DNA of 64,000 nucleotides from Antedon bifida. Lineage: Eukaryota > Echinodermata > Crinoidea > Comatulida > Antedonidae. Numbering within the stretch: the stretch's first letter is position 1; each line of letters starts with the position of its first letter. Location of the stretch: the NCBI GenBank assembly GCA_963402885.1, contig OY727096.1, forward strand, positions 21,929,820 through 21,993,819. The letters are read 5' to 3'. The position numbers and the translations under genes are program-made. Shown in pieces: positions 22,017 through 32,812 of this stretch. The notes under the pieces are model-generated. The model saw only the letters and a program-made list of their open reading frames with translations. It had not been told where the DNA came from and made no database searches.

Positions 22017-23048
22017 TTAAACTGATCTTAGAGCAATCTTTGATGTTGACCTGCTACTCTTTTTAGATTCACGCCATCTGTTGAACTTATTTGTTAGCAA
22101 TGTATATAGTAATGGATTTACACAACTATTTATGTACGAAAGAATTATGCAGAATAAACCAAGAGGACGATTGTGTATTCCTTCTTCTGTGTATAAGTTC
22201 ACCATTGCAAACGTCCAGAACGGGATGTAACACACCCAGAATGCTAAAACAATCAGGAACACGACGGTGACAACACGACGTTTACTTCGTCGTAGGTTCT
22301 TATTCAAACTCGCACCGACCTGTCCTACGGTTCTCCAGAAATGAATTAAAAGTGATGCGTAGACTAATGACATCATCACGGATGGGATAACCAGGACGAT
22401 TACAAATACTACTGTGAAGTATTTTTTGTGAACCTCTTCCGACTGTGTCCATTCGCACATCGTCTTACCCTCATCTTCGTAGTACTTCGTTTCGTAGTTC
22501 AGACAGTACGGTAGAGCGATGCCTATAATTCCAATTGCCCAGAGGCAGCCGCAGACCCAACGCGAACAGGGCACGCTTCGGCACTGTAGCGATTTCATTG
22601 GGTAGACTATTGCAACAAAACGTTCAATGCTCATCGCTACTAGAATGTACGCACCCACGAACATGACCACAAAGTCAATACTGAATATCGCTTTGCAACC
22701 TATCGCACCAAACGGCCAACCTCTCGGCAAGTGGTTCCCAATCGTAAAAAATAGATACGCTAATATGTACGTGAGATCTGCGACGGCAAGGTTCATTACA
22801 TAAGTGTTGATAGTGCTAATTGACAATCGAGAGCTAGGCCGACATGTCATACACAAGACGAAACAGTTTCCAGTCACTCCGACGACAAACACGATGCACA
22901 ACGCCGTCCATGATATGATACTAAAGACGAGTTCGTTACCTGAAGATGTATCGTTACCAGGCACAGATTCCGGTGTAGGCGAAATGGAAGCATTGTTGCC
23001 GAAAAGGTAACCAGGCGTTGGTCCCACGATTTGTTGAGGCAAAGCCAT
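22017..23048 (-). CDS. Class A peptide GPCR, urotensin-II/somatostatin receptor-like, intronless
   Basis: Seven-pass plasma-membrane receptor of 343 residues in one exon, presumably coupling a peptide ligand to G proteins. Extracellular N-terminus with glycosylation sites N19 and N32. Landmarks: N61 in TM1 (GN); NLAVAD with D91 in TM2; C118 at the top of TM3, pairing with C198 in loop 2; D125 in TM3 at the ligand-contact position; ERF at 142-144 in place of DRY; W170 in TM4; P222 in TM5; CYIP at 273-276 in TM6; NPLLY at 311-315 in TM7. The stretches around FWVCYIPFW and NSCVNPLLYTLLT resemble what I remember of vertebrate urotensin-II receptors; galanin, somatostatin and allatostatin-C receptors are the alternatives. 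Length is normal and no residue essential for the fold is missing. The first Met after an upstream stop, about 40 residues before TM1, is taken as the start. Confidence 0.95.
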   Translation of the reverse strand: MALPQQIVGPTPGYLFGNNASISPTPESVPGNDTSSGNELVFSIISWTALCIVFVVGVTGNCFVLCMTCRPSSRLSISTINTYVMNLAVADLTYILAYLFFTIGNHLPRGWPFGAIGCKAIFSIDFVVMFVGAYILVAMSIERFVAIVYPMKSLQCRSVPCSRWVCGCLWAIGIIGIALPYCLNYETKYYEDEGKTMCEWTQSEEVHKKYFTVVFVIVLVIPSVMMSLVYASLLIHFWRTVGQVGASLNKNLRRSKRRVVTVVFLIVLAFWVCYIPFWTFAMVNLYTEEGIHNRPLGLFCIILSYINSCVNPLLYTLLTNKFNRWRESKKSSRSTSKIALRSV

Positions 23049-23337
23049 CTTACCAAACGTTCAGATTATTCCCTAGCTTTTCAGAATAATTATACGTAGA
23101 ACCCAAAGAAATTACTGCAGGAAAGTCCAGATACAATGCGAACAAATTCAATTTGATTTGTTAATTGTTACCATCTCATGACATGTATAGCCGACTCAGT
23201 TGTCCAGTCACAATTTTCATTTTTTCCTGCAGATATAAAAAAGGAAATGATTAGTATTACAGGACCGAGGATGGATTTTATGGAGACGCTAGAATTTATC
23301 GGGGATCTATAGTACGCGAGCGCTAAATATTCTAACA

Positions 23338-23407
23338 AAATCGGCAAAGTTGAACAAGGTTGAACTTTGCCGATTTGACTGCGATGAATCGGGGAGCCTT
23401 CCCGATT
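23338..23407. repeat. Two consecutive hairpins upstream of the GPCR
   Basis: First hairpin: arms AATCGGCAAAGTT and AACTTTGCCGATT around a GAACAAGGTTG loop. About 10 bp later comes a second, with arms AATCGGG and CCCGATT around GAGCCTT. Together they lie about 290-360 bp 5' of the GPCR start codon. They may be part of a foldback element, since GATTTTATGGAGAC recurs on both sides (23275, 23469). Confidence 0.75.
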
Positions 23408-24159
23408 GCGTCGGCGACATCTGCGCGTGTAACGATTTTAATGGAAACGCTGTAGCGACAGTGTGGCGATTTTATGGAGACCAGGCTTTAACAAAATGCG
23501 TGCCTTTGGTATTTTTTGGAAAACTATTCAAGTTTAATTTTAAATTGAGATTTTTAGGTGGTTTCTCGATTTCCTAACCCAATACCCACAAATCGATTTT
23601 AATCACAAAACAATAGAAAAGACAATAAATCGACACTGCAGGGTATTCTTATGTCACCTGGAGCTATTTCATTAGATTCGGTTGCACCTTTTGGCACCAA
23701 GTGTCCACCACCAAATTATGAAATCCAAGCTTAAATTCCAATTCTTATACGAATAGGGAATTAAGAAGTAAGGAAGTTATAAGTAAGTGTAAACGTTTGA
23801 CTCGTCATAGTGAAACATGATTATATCATAAATTAAGCCTCTAAATCTAAAGCATCTCTTTGACGCCCCAGAAATTAAAAAATTGGAGCAATATCCGAAA
23901 GAATAATAAACGTAGCACTATAAGTAATATAGAATGTGAAAGTGAAATATTAATAGCTTAATCCTCCTTGATGGCATTAATATTTCCCTTTTAGTAATGT
24001 ATTTCAAAGGCTGATTGGATTGGAATCATTTTTTTTTTCATGATAGAGAAAAATAAAATCATTTCAAGTTTTTTTATTCACAGACAACATAATGATTAAA
24101 CACGTCGTGAGAGGAAGACACATATAGCAAATTGTCATGCTTTGTCCAAAAAAACACAT

Positions 24160-24627
24160 CACTGTAAAAATAGTGTTTAGATCCTAAACACCTAAAGTAC
24201 CCACTTTTTCCACACGTTTAACTTTTAGTTACATGTTTACCGTGTTTAAAACCTAAACGTGTTTATAGCTACATGTTGTTTTCCTCCACTCGTTTAGCAG
24301 TCAACATGTCACTATTATGTTCAGTCAACATGTTTAGGAATGTGTTTAGCGTTGCGTGCATATGATTTTACTGTGGCGGGAAAAAGCTCCACACATGAGC
24401 TCAACACATGGCAAATTAAACACGTTTAAAAACTAAACGTGTCTTTATTTTGCTCCACATGTTTAACAATCAACACGTCACGTCACATGTTGAGTTTGAT
24501 ACAGACTACATGTTTAGAATGTAGTTAGAACCTAAACATGTTCATATCTAAACATGTTTAAGGCTAAAGGTGTGGAAAAAGTGAGTACAAGATACATGTT
24601 TAAGATCTAAACACTATTTATACAGTG
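24160..24627. mobile_element. Inverted-repeat DNA element, 468 bp
   Basis: Left end CACTGTAAAAATAGTGTTTAG and right end CTAAACACTATTTATACAGTG are inverted, and the similarity continues inward (CCCACTTTTTCCACAC / GTGTGGAAAAAGTGAG). The interior is built of many ACATGTTTA, CGTGTTTA and inverted words, so the whole element can fold back on itself. No coding capacity. Confidence 0.85.
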
Positions 24628-25344
24628 TATCATTTTGTTACATTACAGTCCTTAAAGTTAAAATAAATGTCTCAAAATAAGTTTGAAGGATAGTTATCTG
24701 ACTAAGTTACGTTCGTTATTCAATTTTAATATCGCAAGATATTATGATAAATATTAACAAGGAACATACATAGGCCTTTATCACATGCAATTGATATATG
24801 TATAGCCTACATATATTATTGGTATACGGATAGTGTAGACACGGACGGTGTCAATGTCGTAAGCTAATGGTAAATATTAATGAACAGAGATAAATAAACA
24901 TTTGTAATTGATATATAAATATGTTATTGGTACACGTGTGTAAGTAATGTCAATTTCACAAATCAATATTGTTTAGCAGCTACTCTCCACACTTGATAGT
25001 TTTAATTAAGCTTATCAAGTGTTGTATACGTTCCATATATCATGTCCACACGAGATATGCCAAAGCACGTAACACTCTTTCATCGAACGTATTCATGCAT
25101 ATCGTCAGCAGTTTTCATCAGCGTTTCAACGCGTGCGACGGTTTACGACGCGTCGTGGTGTTAAAGACACTATACTGCCACGTAACAAAATACAGAATTT
25201 CTGCTATTGAGTTGCGTTACTTCGATTCATAGCATCAGTCTGCCAACTCTGTATAACCGTATCTCACATATCATTGTCTATAGTATCTATGCACATCACA
25301 TGTTGCGCCAGTATTGTACTAAGGATAGGGTTACGTTAGGCTTA

Positions 25345-25580
25345 TGGCCTATGATACAGACGTCACATAACATGGTACATACGTATCAGAATTGACAATT
25401 ATTCATTATTTTCTCTTTCCCCTATTTATTGCTAGACCTATGTAACACCTACCCATTCAATCAAATATAGCCTATGATACAGACGTCACAATTAAATACA
25501 TACTCAATTATTCATTCATTTCTCTTTCCCATATTTAATACTAGACCCATGTAATACCCACCCATTCAATAACCTTCAAG
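25345..25580 (+). repeat. Diverged tandem duplication (two ~115-bp copies)
   Basis: Both copies run from GCCTATGATACAGACGTCACA through TTCTCTTTCCC and CTAGACC to ACCCATTCAAT. The copies start near 25346 and 25468 and differ by small indels. Confidence 0.8.
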
Positions 25581-25980
25581 TTCCCGTCTGTCGCGTAGTA
25601 TATATACAATCATTATACTGTATAATGTAATATTGTAAGGAGTACGATTTCGTTTATCAATTTTATTTTTAATTAAGTGCGCAGACCAGTATACAATACT
25701 GCTGTATGTTTTTACTCATAACTAAATTTTAATCGTATGTAAAATTTAATATCTCTCTGTTTTTATGTATTTCGTGCTGATATAATTTAAACCATCAGGA
25801 AGTTGGCAACAATGTGTAAAATATTAATCAAAGTATAATCAATGACCAACAATAAGTTTCTTCGCCTGCCTGCCTCCTATAGTACATTGATAGTTCGTGC
25901 CATATTGCTCCATTATCATTGTATTATGCAGCATTGATTCTTATGGTGGAAACGCTATATAAATCAGAAAGTTGATTATT

Positions 25981-26245
25981 TACAGTGAAACCCTTCCTTT
26001 GAGATACCGTCTTAAGGCCAATTTCCACAGACGAGCGGTAACGGTAAGCGGAAAACCGCTTAGCTTGTCCCTCGTAGATACAGATTCTACGTGGGACAAG
26101 CTAAGCGGTTTTCTGCCCGTCCGCTCCGCGGTGATAAGGAACAACATAGATTCTATATTTGCATTACCGTTACCGCTCGTCTGTGTAAATTGGCCTTTAA
26201 GGGGACATTTTCCCTGTGAACCTGGCCCTTTGTTATGCAAATTAA
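25981..26245 (+). repeat. ACAGTAGAAC...GGGACA dispersed repeat, copy 1, split by a family B element
   Basis: Left part 25981-26011 and right part 26201-26245. When the family B element is ignored they line up with the unbroken copy at 56060-56130. Other copies lie at 39453 and 40302, and an inverted one at 48680. The family is unidentified. Confidence 0.65.
26012..26200. mobile_element. Short inverted-repeat element, family B (copy 2), nested
   Basis: Most symmetrical copy: TTAAGGCCAATTTCCACAGA at the left and CTGTGTAAATTGGCCTTTAA at the right, with inner arms GCGGTAACGGTAA / TTACCGTTACCGC and AAGCGGAAAACC / GGTTTTCTGC. The near-palindrome keeps both strands open, producing spurious frames. 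It sits at TTAA inside another repeat (GTGAAACCCTTCCTTTGAGA before, GGGGACATTTTCCCTGTGAA after). Confidence 0.85.
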
Positions 26246-26741
26246 ATTATTTCTACAGATAATTTTATTTTCTTCGAAACTAACCTTTCTTGGTGGTCGT
26301 GTGTAAAAATAAACTTCATTTATTATATAAAAGGTCTTTATAATCTCACACCCACCGACTGTATTAGCATCCTCTCATATAAAGATTAATCTCCCGTTCC
26401 TAAATTGATATTTTCTAGAACAATAGATGCATAAAATAATTATATTTTAGCAATTGGGCCCGCAATTAGGTCATGTGTATAAATAGATATTGTTGGTAAA
26501 AGGTTAACGGGCGGGTTTTTTCATGATATTCGTGAGTAAATTTGGTCCCAATGCTCGTAACGAAATATGCTGGGAATACGCTAATTATCCTAGATACCAT
26601 TTACTTTAATCAATTCTGGTAATTTAAGTTAGGTTATTATATAACTGGTACATTTACGTTTGAAATCTTCATTTTCTGACAATCTTGTCATCCTATATCT
26701 ATAAAATTGTAACAATGTACGGAATGTTTTCACTGACTGTT

Positions 26742-26900
26742 AAGATCTGTATACACTATCAAACTAGTTTGACAAAAAAAGTGTGATGTGCCCAAAATGG
26801 TAGTGATATGCTTAAATATGGTAGTCATATGACATCATCATGTCCATATATAGGAACATCACATTGTTTTGTCATATAAAGTTTGATTAGATGTGCCTTA
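26742..26900. mobile_element. Short inverted-repeat element, family A (copy 3)
   Basis: The left end has decayed to TAAGATCTGTATACACTATC, but the interior AACTAGTTTGACAAAAAAAG, GTGTGATGTGCCC and CATCATGTCCATATATAGG are clear. The right end is GTTTGATTAGATGTGCCTTA. Confidence 0.75.
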
Positions 26901-27988
26901 ACAGAAGTATTTACACTTTCTTAATCATCTTTTCCAATGTCAACACCATCAATTAACTAAACATTCGCTGGCAAATGTTACTAAATATAAATTGATCTGA
27001 GCTGCTGTGTTCTAGATATCCACTTGTTTGGTGACATATTTTTTTCTGTAGGCCAACAGAATTTCTAGTCTGTTCATTAACCTAATATATTATTTAGAAG
27101 TGTTTTAAAAATCCATCAGCCGTCGTCGACAAGCATGTTGTGTACATTCCTGTTTTTCTATTACTCCATATTCAGTGCATTGACATTATTGGAACATTAC
27201 AGTCAATACATTACAAGTCAATATAACTTTACATCTCAATGTATACTTACTCCAACAAAATTTCCAAAGGAAACAATTTTGTTTCACATGAATAAATGAA
27301 TGATTGACCCTATAAGTACAGATTATGTTTGAATATAAATGTGTATAATGTTCGTCATCGTTCGATCTTTAATTTTGCAACGAACTTATTTGGCCTAAGA
27401 ATCTGGATATAGCAATTTATCATGAATTAATTAATAAGTGAATGAACTTCTTTCGATCGAGTATTTAAGATTAAATTTAATAATCACAGAAAACACGTCA
27501 TAGTATTTGCATTTTGTTTTGCCGACATGGGCCAGTAGGCGACTGGCCCAAAGGAACACTAATACCACCTGCCTATGCATTATTGAAGGAATAGTACGTG
27601 AGTTGTGTTATTCAATTCAAAACTAGTGTATTCATGTATACATATAAGGATTCTTTACCAATTATCAAGTGATTTCTTTAAAAGGGGCGTTATGCCACAT
27701 CCTATAAAACTTGTATAGCAAATCTAACATAAACGATCGGTTAAAAGGTTCATGAAAGGTTTTTAGTGATTTGCACGTTTTGCTAATAGCTTGAATGAAA
27801 CGTAGAATTGCAAAATGGGAAATATAGTTTTTTAATAACCTTTCTCTAAGTAAAATGTCAATACTGTTTTATTTACTTTGTCCATTTTGCGGTTTTATTT
27901 TATAATTTAGCTTTTTTGAAGAATTCGTGTTTGCACGCGATACACGTAGTTTACGGTAGGCCTATCATGTCTTCTGACAGAAACCTTC

Positions 27989-28195
27989 GTCCATAAGGTT
28001 TTTCGCAAATAGCTTGATTTCGCGCGAGGAACGTCAGTGCACAATGCATGATGGGAAGAGTTTGTGAGCAAACGTCACGACGCGTACGTACATCAAACAA
28101 CAAATCATGCATATACGCGCCGTGACGTTTGCTCCCAAATAAAAACCAATTCCCACCATGCGTCGCGCACGCTATTTTCGATAAACCTTATGGAC
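27989..28195. mobile_element. Foldback/MITE-like element, 207 bp
   Basis: Ends GTCCATAAGGTTTTTCG and CGATAAACCTTATGGAC are inverted. Inner arms GAGCAAACGTCACGACGCG and GCGCCGTGACGTTTGCTC are also inverted. Much more CpG-rich than its surroundings. A single copy is seen here. Confidence 0.8.
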
Positions 28196-28691
28196 TTTTT
28201 AAGGTTTTTTTTTTATAGCTTAACCTAGCCTTTTCTAAAGCGTTATGTCAACGCTTTCCTGCTAAGCTTTTAAACAATCCAACGAAAACAAATACTGTAT
28301 CAATATTTAAAATTCCGTTTTTTCTAATTTCTAATCCCTCAGAATAAAATGGAAACATTTTGCTTTAAATAAATCATGGAAGAGTGACTCTTCCCTGACT
28401 AAATACAGAAGTATGTTATAATAATGTTTTAATTTTGACGTCATTTCTCTTCAGACAATTATGAGCGAATCGATACAAGGATGATCGGTATAACAACAAT
28501 GCCATTACGTCATGCAAGAATTAAGTTAAGTAATTACTGCGTAGAATTGTATCAGGCAGTAGGCCTACATATACTTTAATTCGTGGAATGTTGTTGTGAA
28601 AGGCCAAAACAATTAAATCATTCTATTATTAACTACGTATGCGCACGATGGAATTGTTTTATCAAAACAATAACAACAAACAAAACATATA

Positions 28692-28912
28692 GCAGGCGGT
28701 GTGCATCTTCCCACAACGGACCAGGTCCATCTTTGTTACATTTTGTTTTTATTTGTATGGGTTTGTGTTAATTTGATACATTTAAATAACATGTGTGAAT
28801 TTCTTAAAAATCGAAAGTCCATTTCAGGTCCATTTTAACCAATCATGATGCGCCTTATTGTCGGTTCAATTTTACCTCACGTCATTTTACTCGGATCCGT
28901 AATTCTAACCCA
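28692..28912 (+). repeat. Dispersed duplicate, copy 1 (partner at 31634-31765)
   Basis: Two shared blocks, GGCGGTGTGCATCTTCCCAC followed by CCATCTTTGTTA, and a nearly exact ~70-bp block starting ATGATGCGCCTTATTGTCGG. Here they are separated by about 110 bp; in the partner by about 20 bp. Confidence 0.85.
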
Positions 28913-29289
28913 AAAATAGTGTAAATGGTACTGTATGCTGCTACATTTTTGTATGCTAAACTTATACGAATTGTGAGATCCAAATTCAAGAGATGTTCGC
29001 TTTAATGTCCATCACGACCCACTTTAAGAGGCTCAACTAATTATTGTAGTATAACCTGAACTTATTTGTGTTATTACTTGAATGGAAAACGTCATAACAT
29101 CAAGGAATATGATGCGGACACATAAACTCCGCTATATGTAAAATATTGAATTATTATGTACTCCACCAAACTACTAAAATATGTGCGTTGAACTGAACGC
29201 AGTATATGAGGTGTACTTAACCCCATGCTAAGGACATGTACCTGATGTTGTTTTCATATATATCTTTTGAAAACCCAAATATCTTGTTA

Positions 29290-29505
29290 ATTATTATTTA
29301 TTATATATTTTTGGCAAATTGCCAAGGATAACCATAAGCGAATTAATTCACTATCCAAGACAAACATACACAAGATGCTCTACATAAATAAAGTCTTATG
29401 GAGTTGTAAATTGTCATTAGAAAAAATCCTGAAATGTGACAGGACTTGAATCCAGGGCCCTTGAATTGGTAGCCAAGCATCATAACCACCAAACCACAAG
29501 CTCCA
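29290..29505 (-). mobile_element. tRNA-derived SINE (family 1), minus strand
   Basis: The reverse complement has an A box (TGGTTTGGTGGTTATGATGC), a B box (GGATTCAAGTCC) and the body word GTAGAGCATCTTGTGTATG, matching the plus-strand copy at 46792 throughout. The 3' tail is A/T-rich rather than pure poly-A, indicating an older copy. Confidence 0.8.
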
Positions 29506-29991
29506 AAGGAAAATTACTGAAAAAATGGGAATATATAAATTTCACTTTTGATATAAAGCATGATTCAATGATATAGAAATTTAGTATAGCAATGACGACG
29601 TTGAGTACTATTTGAATTATCAGGTATGATTGTGTGAGGGTATATTTTAGTCATTGATGTTGCGCCCTTATATTCACTTACTCATTTTACATTTGGGGGT
29701 ACGAACAAAGGTAGTGATAGTCCTACACTTGAACCAAGTCTGTAGGAATTGTCTTTTTTGTTGTTTGTAATTTGTTTTTATTTCGAATTTTACTACGTAT
29801 GAAACGCCATATGTGCCAAAATATTTATCTTTTCACTAATATTAAGACAAAACTCCGTCTGGAACCCAGGCTATGACTGTCGTCCATGCCGTTACGATCG
29901 ATGAATTCATCATCCGACTTCACTCATCTAACCTCTTTACTGTTCATAAAACTTTCGTATTTTTTGCTTATATTGAAATATACCTTCTGGA

Positions 29992-30118
29992 CGAGTTTCG
30001 ACGGTGACATAACTTTTTATGAATTTGAAAGTTGGCATATAGTTGTCTCCGTTCTCACTAATTTATTGTCTATCCCGGGTTTCGGCACCAAAATTTATGT
30101 CACCGTCGGAACAACTCG
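29992..30118. repeat. Foldback element with GACGGTGACATAA arms
   Basis: CGAGTTTCGACGGTGACATAA on the left and TTATGTCACCGTCGGAACAA then CTCG on the right are inverted around about 85 bp. A short open frame crossing it is not supported as a gene. Confidence 0.7.
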
Positions 30119-31397
30119 ATGGTATAATTCAATAGAAACAAATAAATAAGTATCAGGCACAAGATTCCAAGATCATTTAACTATTTAAAAACAGTCTATC
30201 TATTATTCCACCTGTTCTAAACTTGATGATCATTCTCACATAAGCATGTAGTAAAAGTTTAATCCGTATTTAATGTGTTGAATGTTTATGTTACGTGTGT
30301 TCTGTACACTTGATACTGCATATTACTATCACTGATATCAAGGTAGATTGAGGTAATGTCCTGGATATATCGTCGCTTGTTTCATATCATTGATTCAAAT
30401 CAATATCCATTTATATTAATAAAATATACGAATTAAAAGGCATGGAAGAAATTCTAAGCCGCCTGGTAATCAGATATAGTATGCTGGAAACTAATTGATT
30501 GATGTTTAAACGAAAAGACGAGGAAATCTGTGAGAATGAGAAATAATATTATAGGCATATCAATTAACATTTGACTTATCATTTATTTTAGATGTGGGGG
30601 TTTTTTCAAAATGACTATGATTTGTAGCAGTCGATTTAAATTTTTTTTAAAAGAAGTTAAAAACCACCTTTAATTATCTAAGCCTAAAGAAATCTAATTG
30701 AAATATATGATCGTGACAAAACGGAAAGTCATTAGGCCTATGGATGGATAGGTAATCGCTGAGCGAGATGTATGAAATGATGTAGTTTTTGTTTTGGTTT
30801 ACCATCTGTTTTTCTTGGCGTTTTTAGTTGATGATTCGTGGGCGCAGCATGTTCGATCATAATCTAGGCCTACGCTCCGAGCACTATTGTGTATTTTTTT
30901 GTATATGTACGTACGTCTCTCGAGCAACCTACTTCTAGGCACTAGCTTTGTAGCCTTTAAACAAGAAAAATGATAAATCAGTTAGCTTTTGAAACGTCAT
31001 CAATATAAGAGAACAAAACTAAGCAAATTTATTGTAAAATGTTTTGAGAAATCACATAGGTTATTAAAGGTAATTGAAACTGTGATCTTAGCGTTAGCCC
31101 CGTGAACAATAATTGACACTCGTAAATTATTTAACTTTCAGACAAATTTAAAAAGTGACACTAATAGTTTTATCGAGAACAGTTCATGCACTACATAATA
31201 ACGAGAATAAAATGATATACAGTACTGTAATTGTTCCTCATTAAATAACAGTACATTCTTCTTTTTCAAAGTATCGTATCCGTTAAAACACCATTTTTCA
31301 AGTGCGTTAAGTGTGATGATACGTAAAGGTATTATGCGAAGAACACGTAGAATGCACTCCTGTCTCATCCGATTGGAATTATGACGTGGTTTACATG

Positions 31398-31602
31398 CGA
31401 TAACACGAAATTTGCGCGCGCGTATTCAAATGCATACACAATTATCAACGTTTGTACGCGTGTGTTATAAGTGATGTGTCCCTCGTAGTGTCATTCGAAC
31501 ACCTGTCCGTTACAATTGACAGTTTACATATCAGTGACAACACGAAGTTTGCGCGCGCGTATTCAAAGGCATGTATAATTATCAACGTTTGTACGCGTTT
31601 AT
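31398..31602 (+). repeat. Two copies of a ~62-bp GCGCGCGTATTCAAA segment
   Basis: Copies at about 31401-31461 and 31538-31600. Both contain AACACGAARTTTGCGCGCGC, TATTCAAA and ATTATCAACGTTTGTACGCG. Confidence 0.8.
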
Positions 31603-31633
31603 ACATGAAGTGATGTTTCTACCCATATAGCAC

Positions 31634-31765
31634 TGAGGCGGTGTGCATCTTCCCACCAGTCCATCTTTGTTATTTGTCGCCTAACTAATATTATGATGCG
31701 CCTTATTGTCGGTTCAATTTTACCTCACGTCATTTTACTCGGATCCGTAATTCTAACCAACTACC
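31634..31765 (+). repeat. Dispersed duplicate, copy 2 (partner at 28692-28912)
   Basis: Contains GAGGCGGTGTGCATCTTCCC, CCATCTTTGTTA and the ~70-bp ATGATGCGCCTTATTGTCGG block seen 2.9 kb upstream in the same orientation. Confidence 0.85.
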
Positions 31766-32455
31766 CATTTTAATCAGATCTGAGTTTACAGCATGCGAAC
31801 AAGATAATGATGGACGCTGGCGCCCTATATTCTTTCAGATCTAGCGATTCAATTTCATTAAATTTATTCGTCTAAATTAATGTTCTCATAATGGTAAAAC
31901 GAACATTCTACTGAAGACTAATACTGAAATGCCTTTTTTCTGCTGACGTACGTCGTCTGAGAAAAATAGCGTAGACGGTGGTCAGTGATTCAATTGGAAC
32001 AACCTGATTGGAGAAGGTGTATAGCCTAATACAAGAGTATTCCATTAAGTAAAATTAAACTTAAATGACAGTCTCGTATATAGGTGTATACAATTATCAT
32101 TATGACAAAGATAAGCAAACTATAGTGATGATATACCTTTTGTGTATTATTTAGATTGGAAGGCCGTATTCTGCTTTAATTTTCCGTATGACTTTTCCTC
32201 ATCAACAATTACATCATTTTAATTACAATCTGTCTAAAGGTGAGGAAATTGCTATAATAAGTCATTTAATAAAGTAGTGTATACAAATTAGTGTGGTAAA
32301 TGTCATTAAGTTTGTCATTTTCTAATTAATAAGCGTTGTATAAGAACGCAGCAGCAATAAAAGCGCGGCAAAAAAACACACATTTGAAGAAATTAAGTCA
32401 TGATTGCGTTTATGGGCAATTTCAGCATCATTATCACAGTATACTAAATACTGTT

Positions 32456-32567
32456 GGCTCGTTCAGACTTACATTCCCGGATAAGTAGGTTTCTCGGGCA
32501 CAGTTATCCAACATTGTGTGGGTAGAAACTAACTTACCCGGGTAAATAACTAAGCCAGAACGGGCCC
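32456..32567. mobile_element. Short inverted-repeat element, family G
   Basis: Ends GGCTCGTTCAGACTTAC and TAAGCCAGAACGGGCCC are inverted, as are inner arms CCCGGATAAG / CTTACCCGGG. About 112 bp. One copy in the window. Confidence 0.65.
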
Positions 32568-32725
32568 TATAGTTGAAAAACGTGATGTAGTCTAAGTCAT
32601 TAACATAATGACTCTGGAAAATAGATTTATTCTATAAATAGAAATGTATGAAGGGTTAGTGTTGTCCGAAAGCTCTGCTAATCTTTCTGGCTGTTTTTAT
32701 CGTTTTGATTTAGTGTTTTGTTTAT

Positions 32726-32812
32726 TCTATTTGTATCTCCATTGAGAGATCCAGCTGATACCCACAGCATTGTCATTTTTTCAGTAATTTGCCTTTGGAT
32801 TATTTATATATA
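32726..32812 (+). repeat. Dispersed repeat shared with the Helitron-array spacer (10430-10512)
   Basis: Both places carry TTTGTATCTCCATWGAG, CCCACARCATTGTCATTTTT and CAGTAATTT in the same order and spacing. Confidence 0.75.

Noticed and set aside
23798-23825. Possible extra Helitron 3' end (GACTCGTCATAGTGAAACATGA)
   Set aside because: It resembles the hairpin region but lacks the second arm and CTAG, and no upstream element similarity exists.
25972-26262. Overlapping open frames on both strands
   Set aside because: The near-palindromic family B element keeps both strands open with mirror-image peptides.
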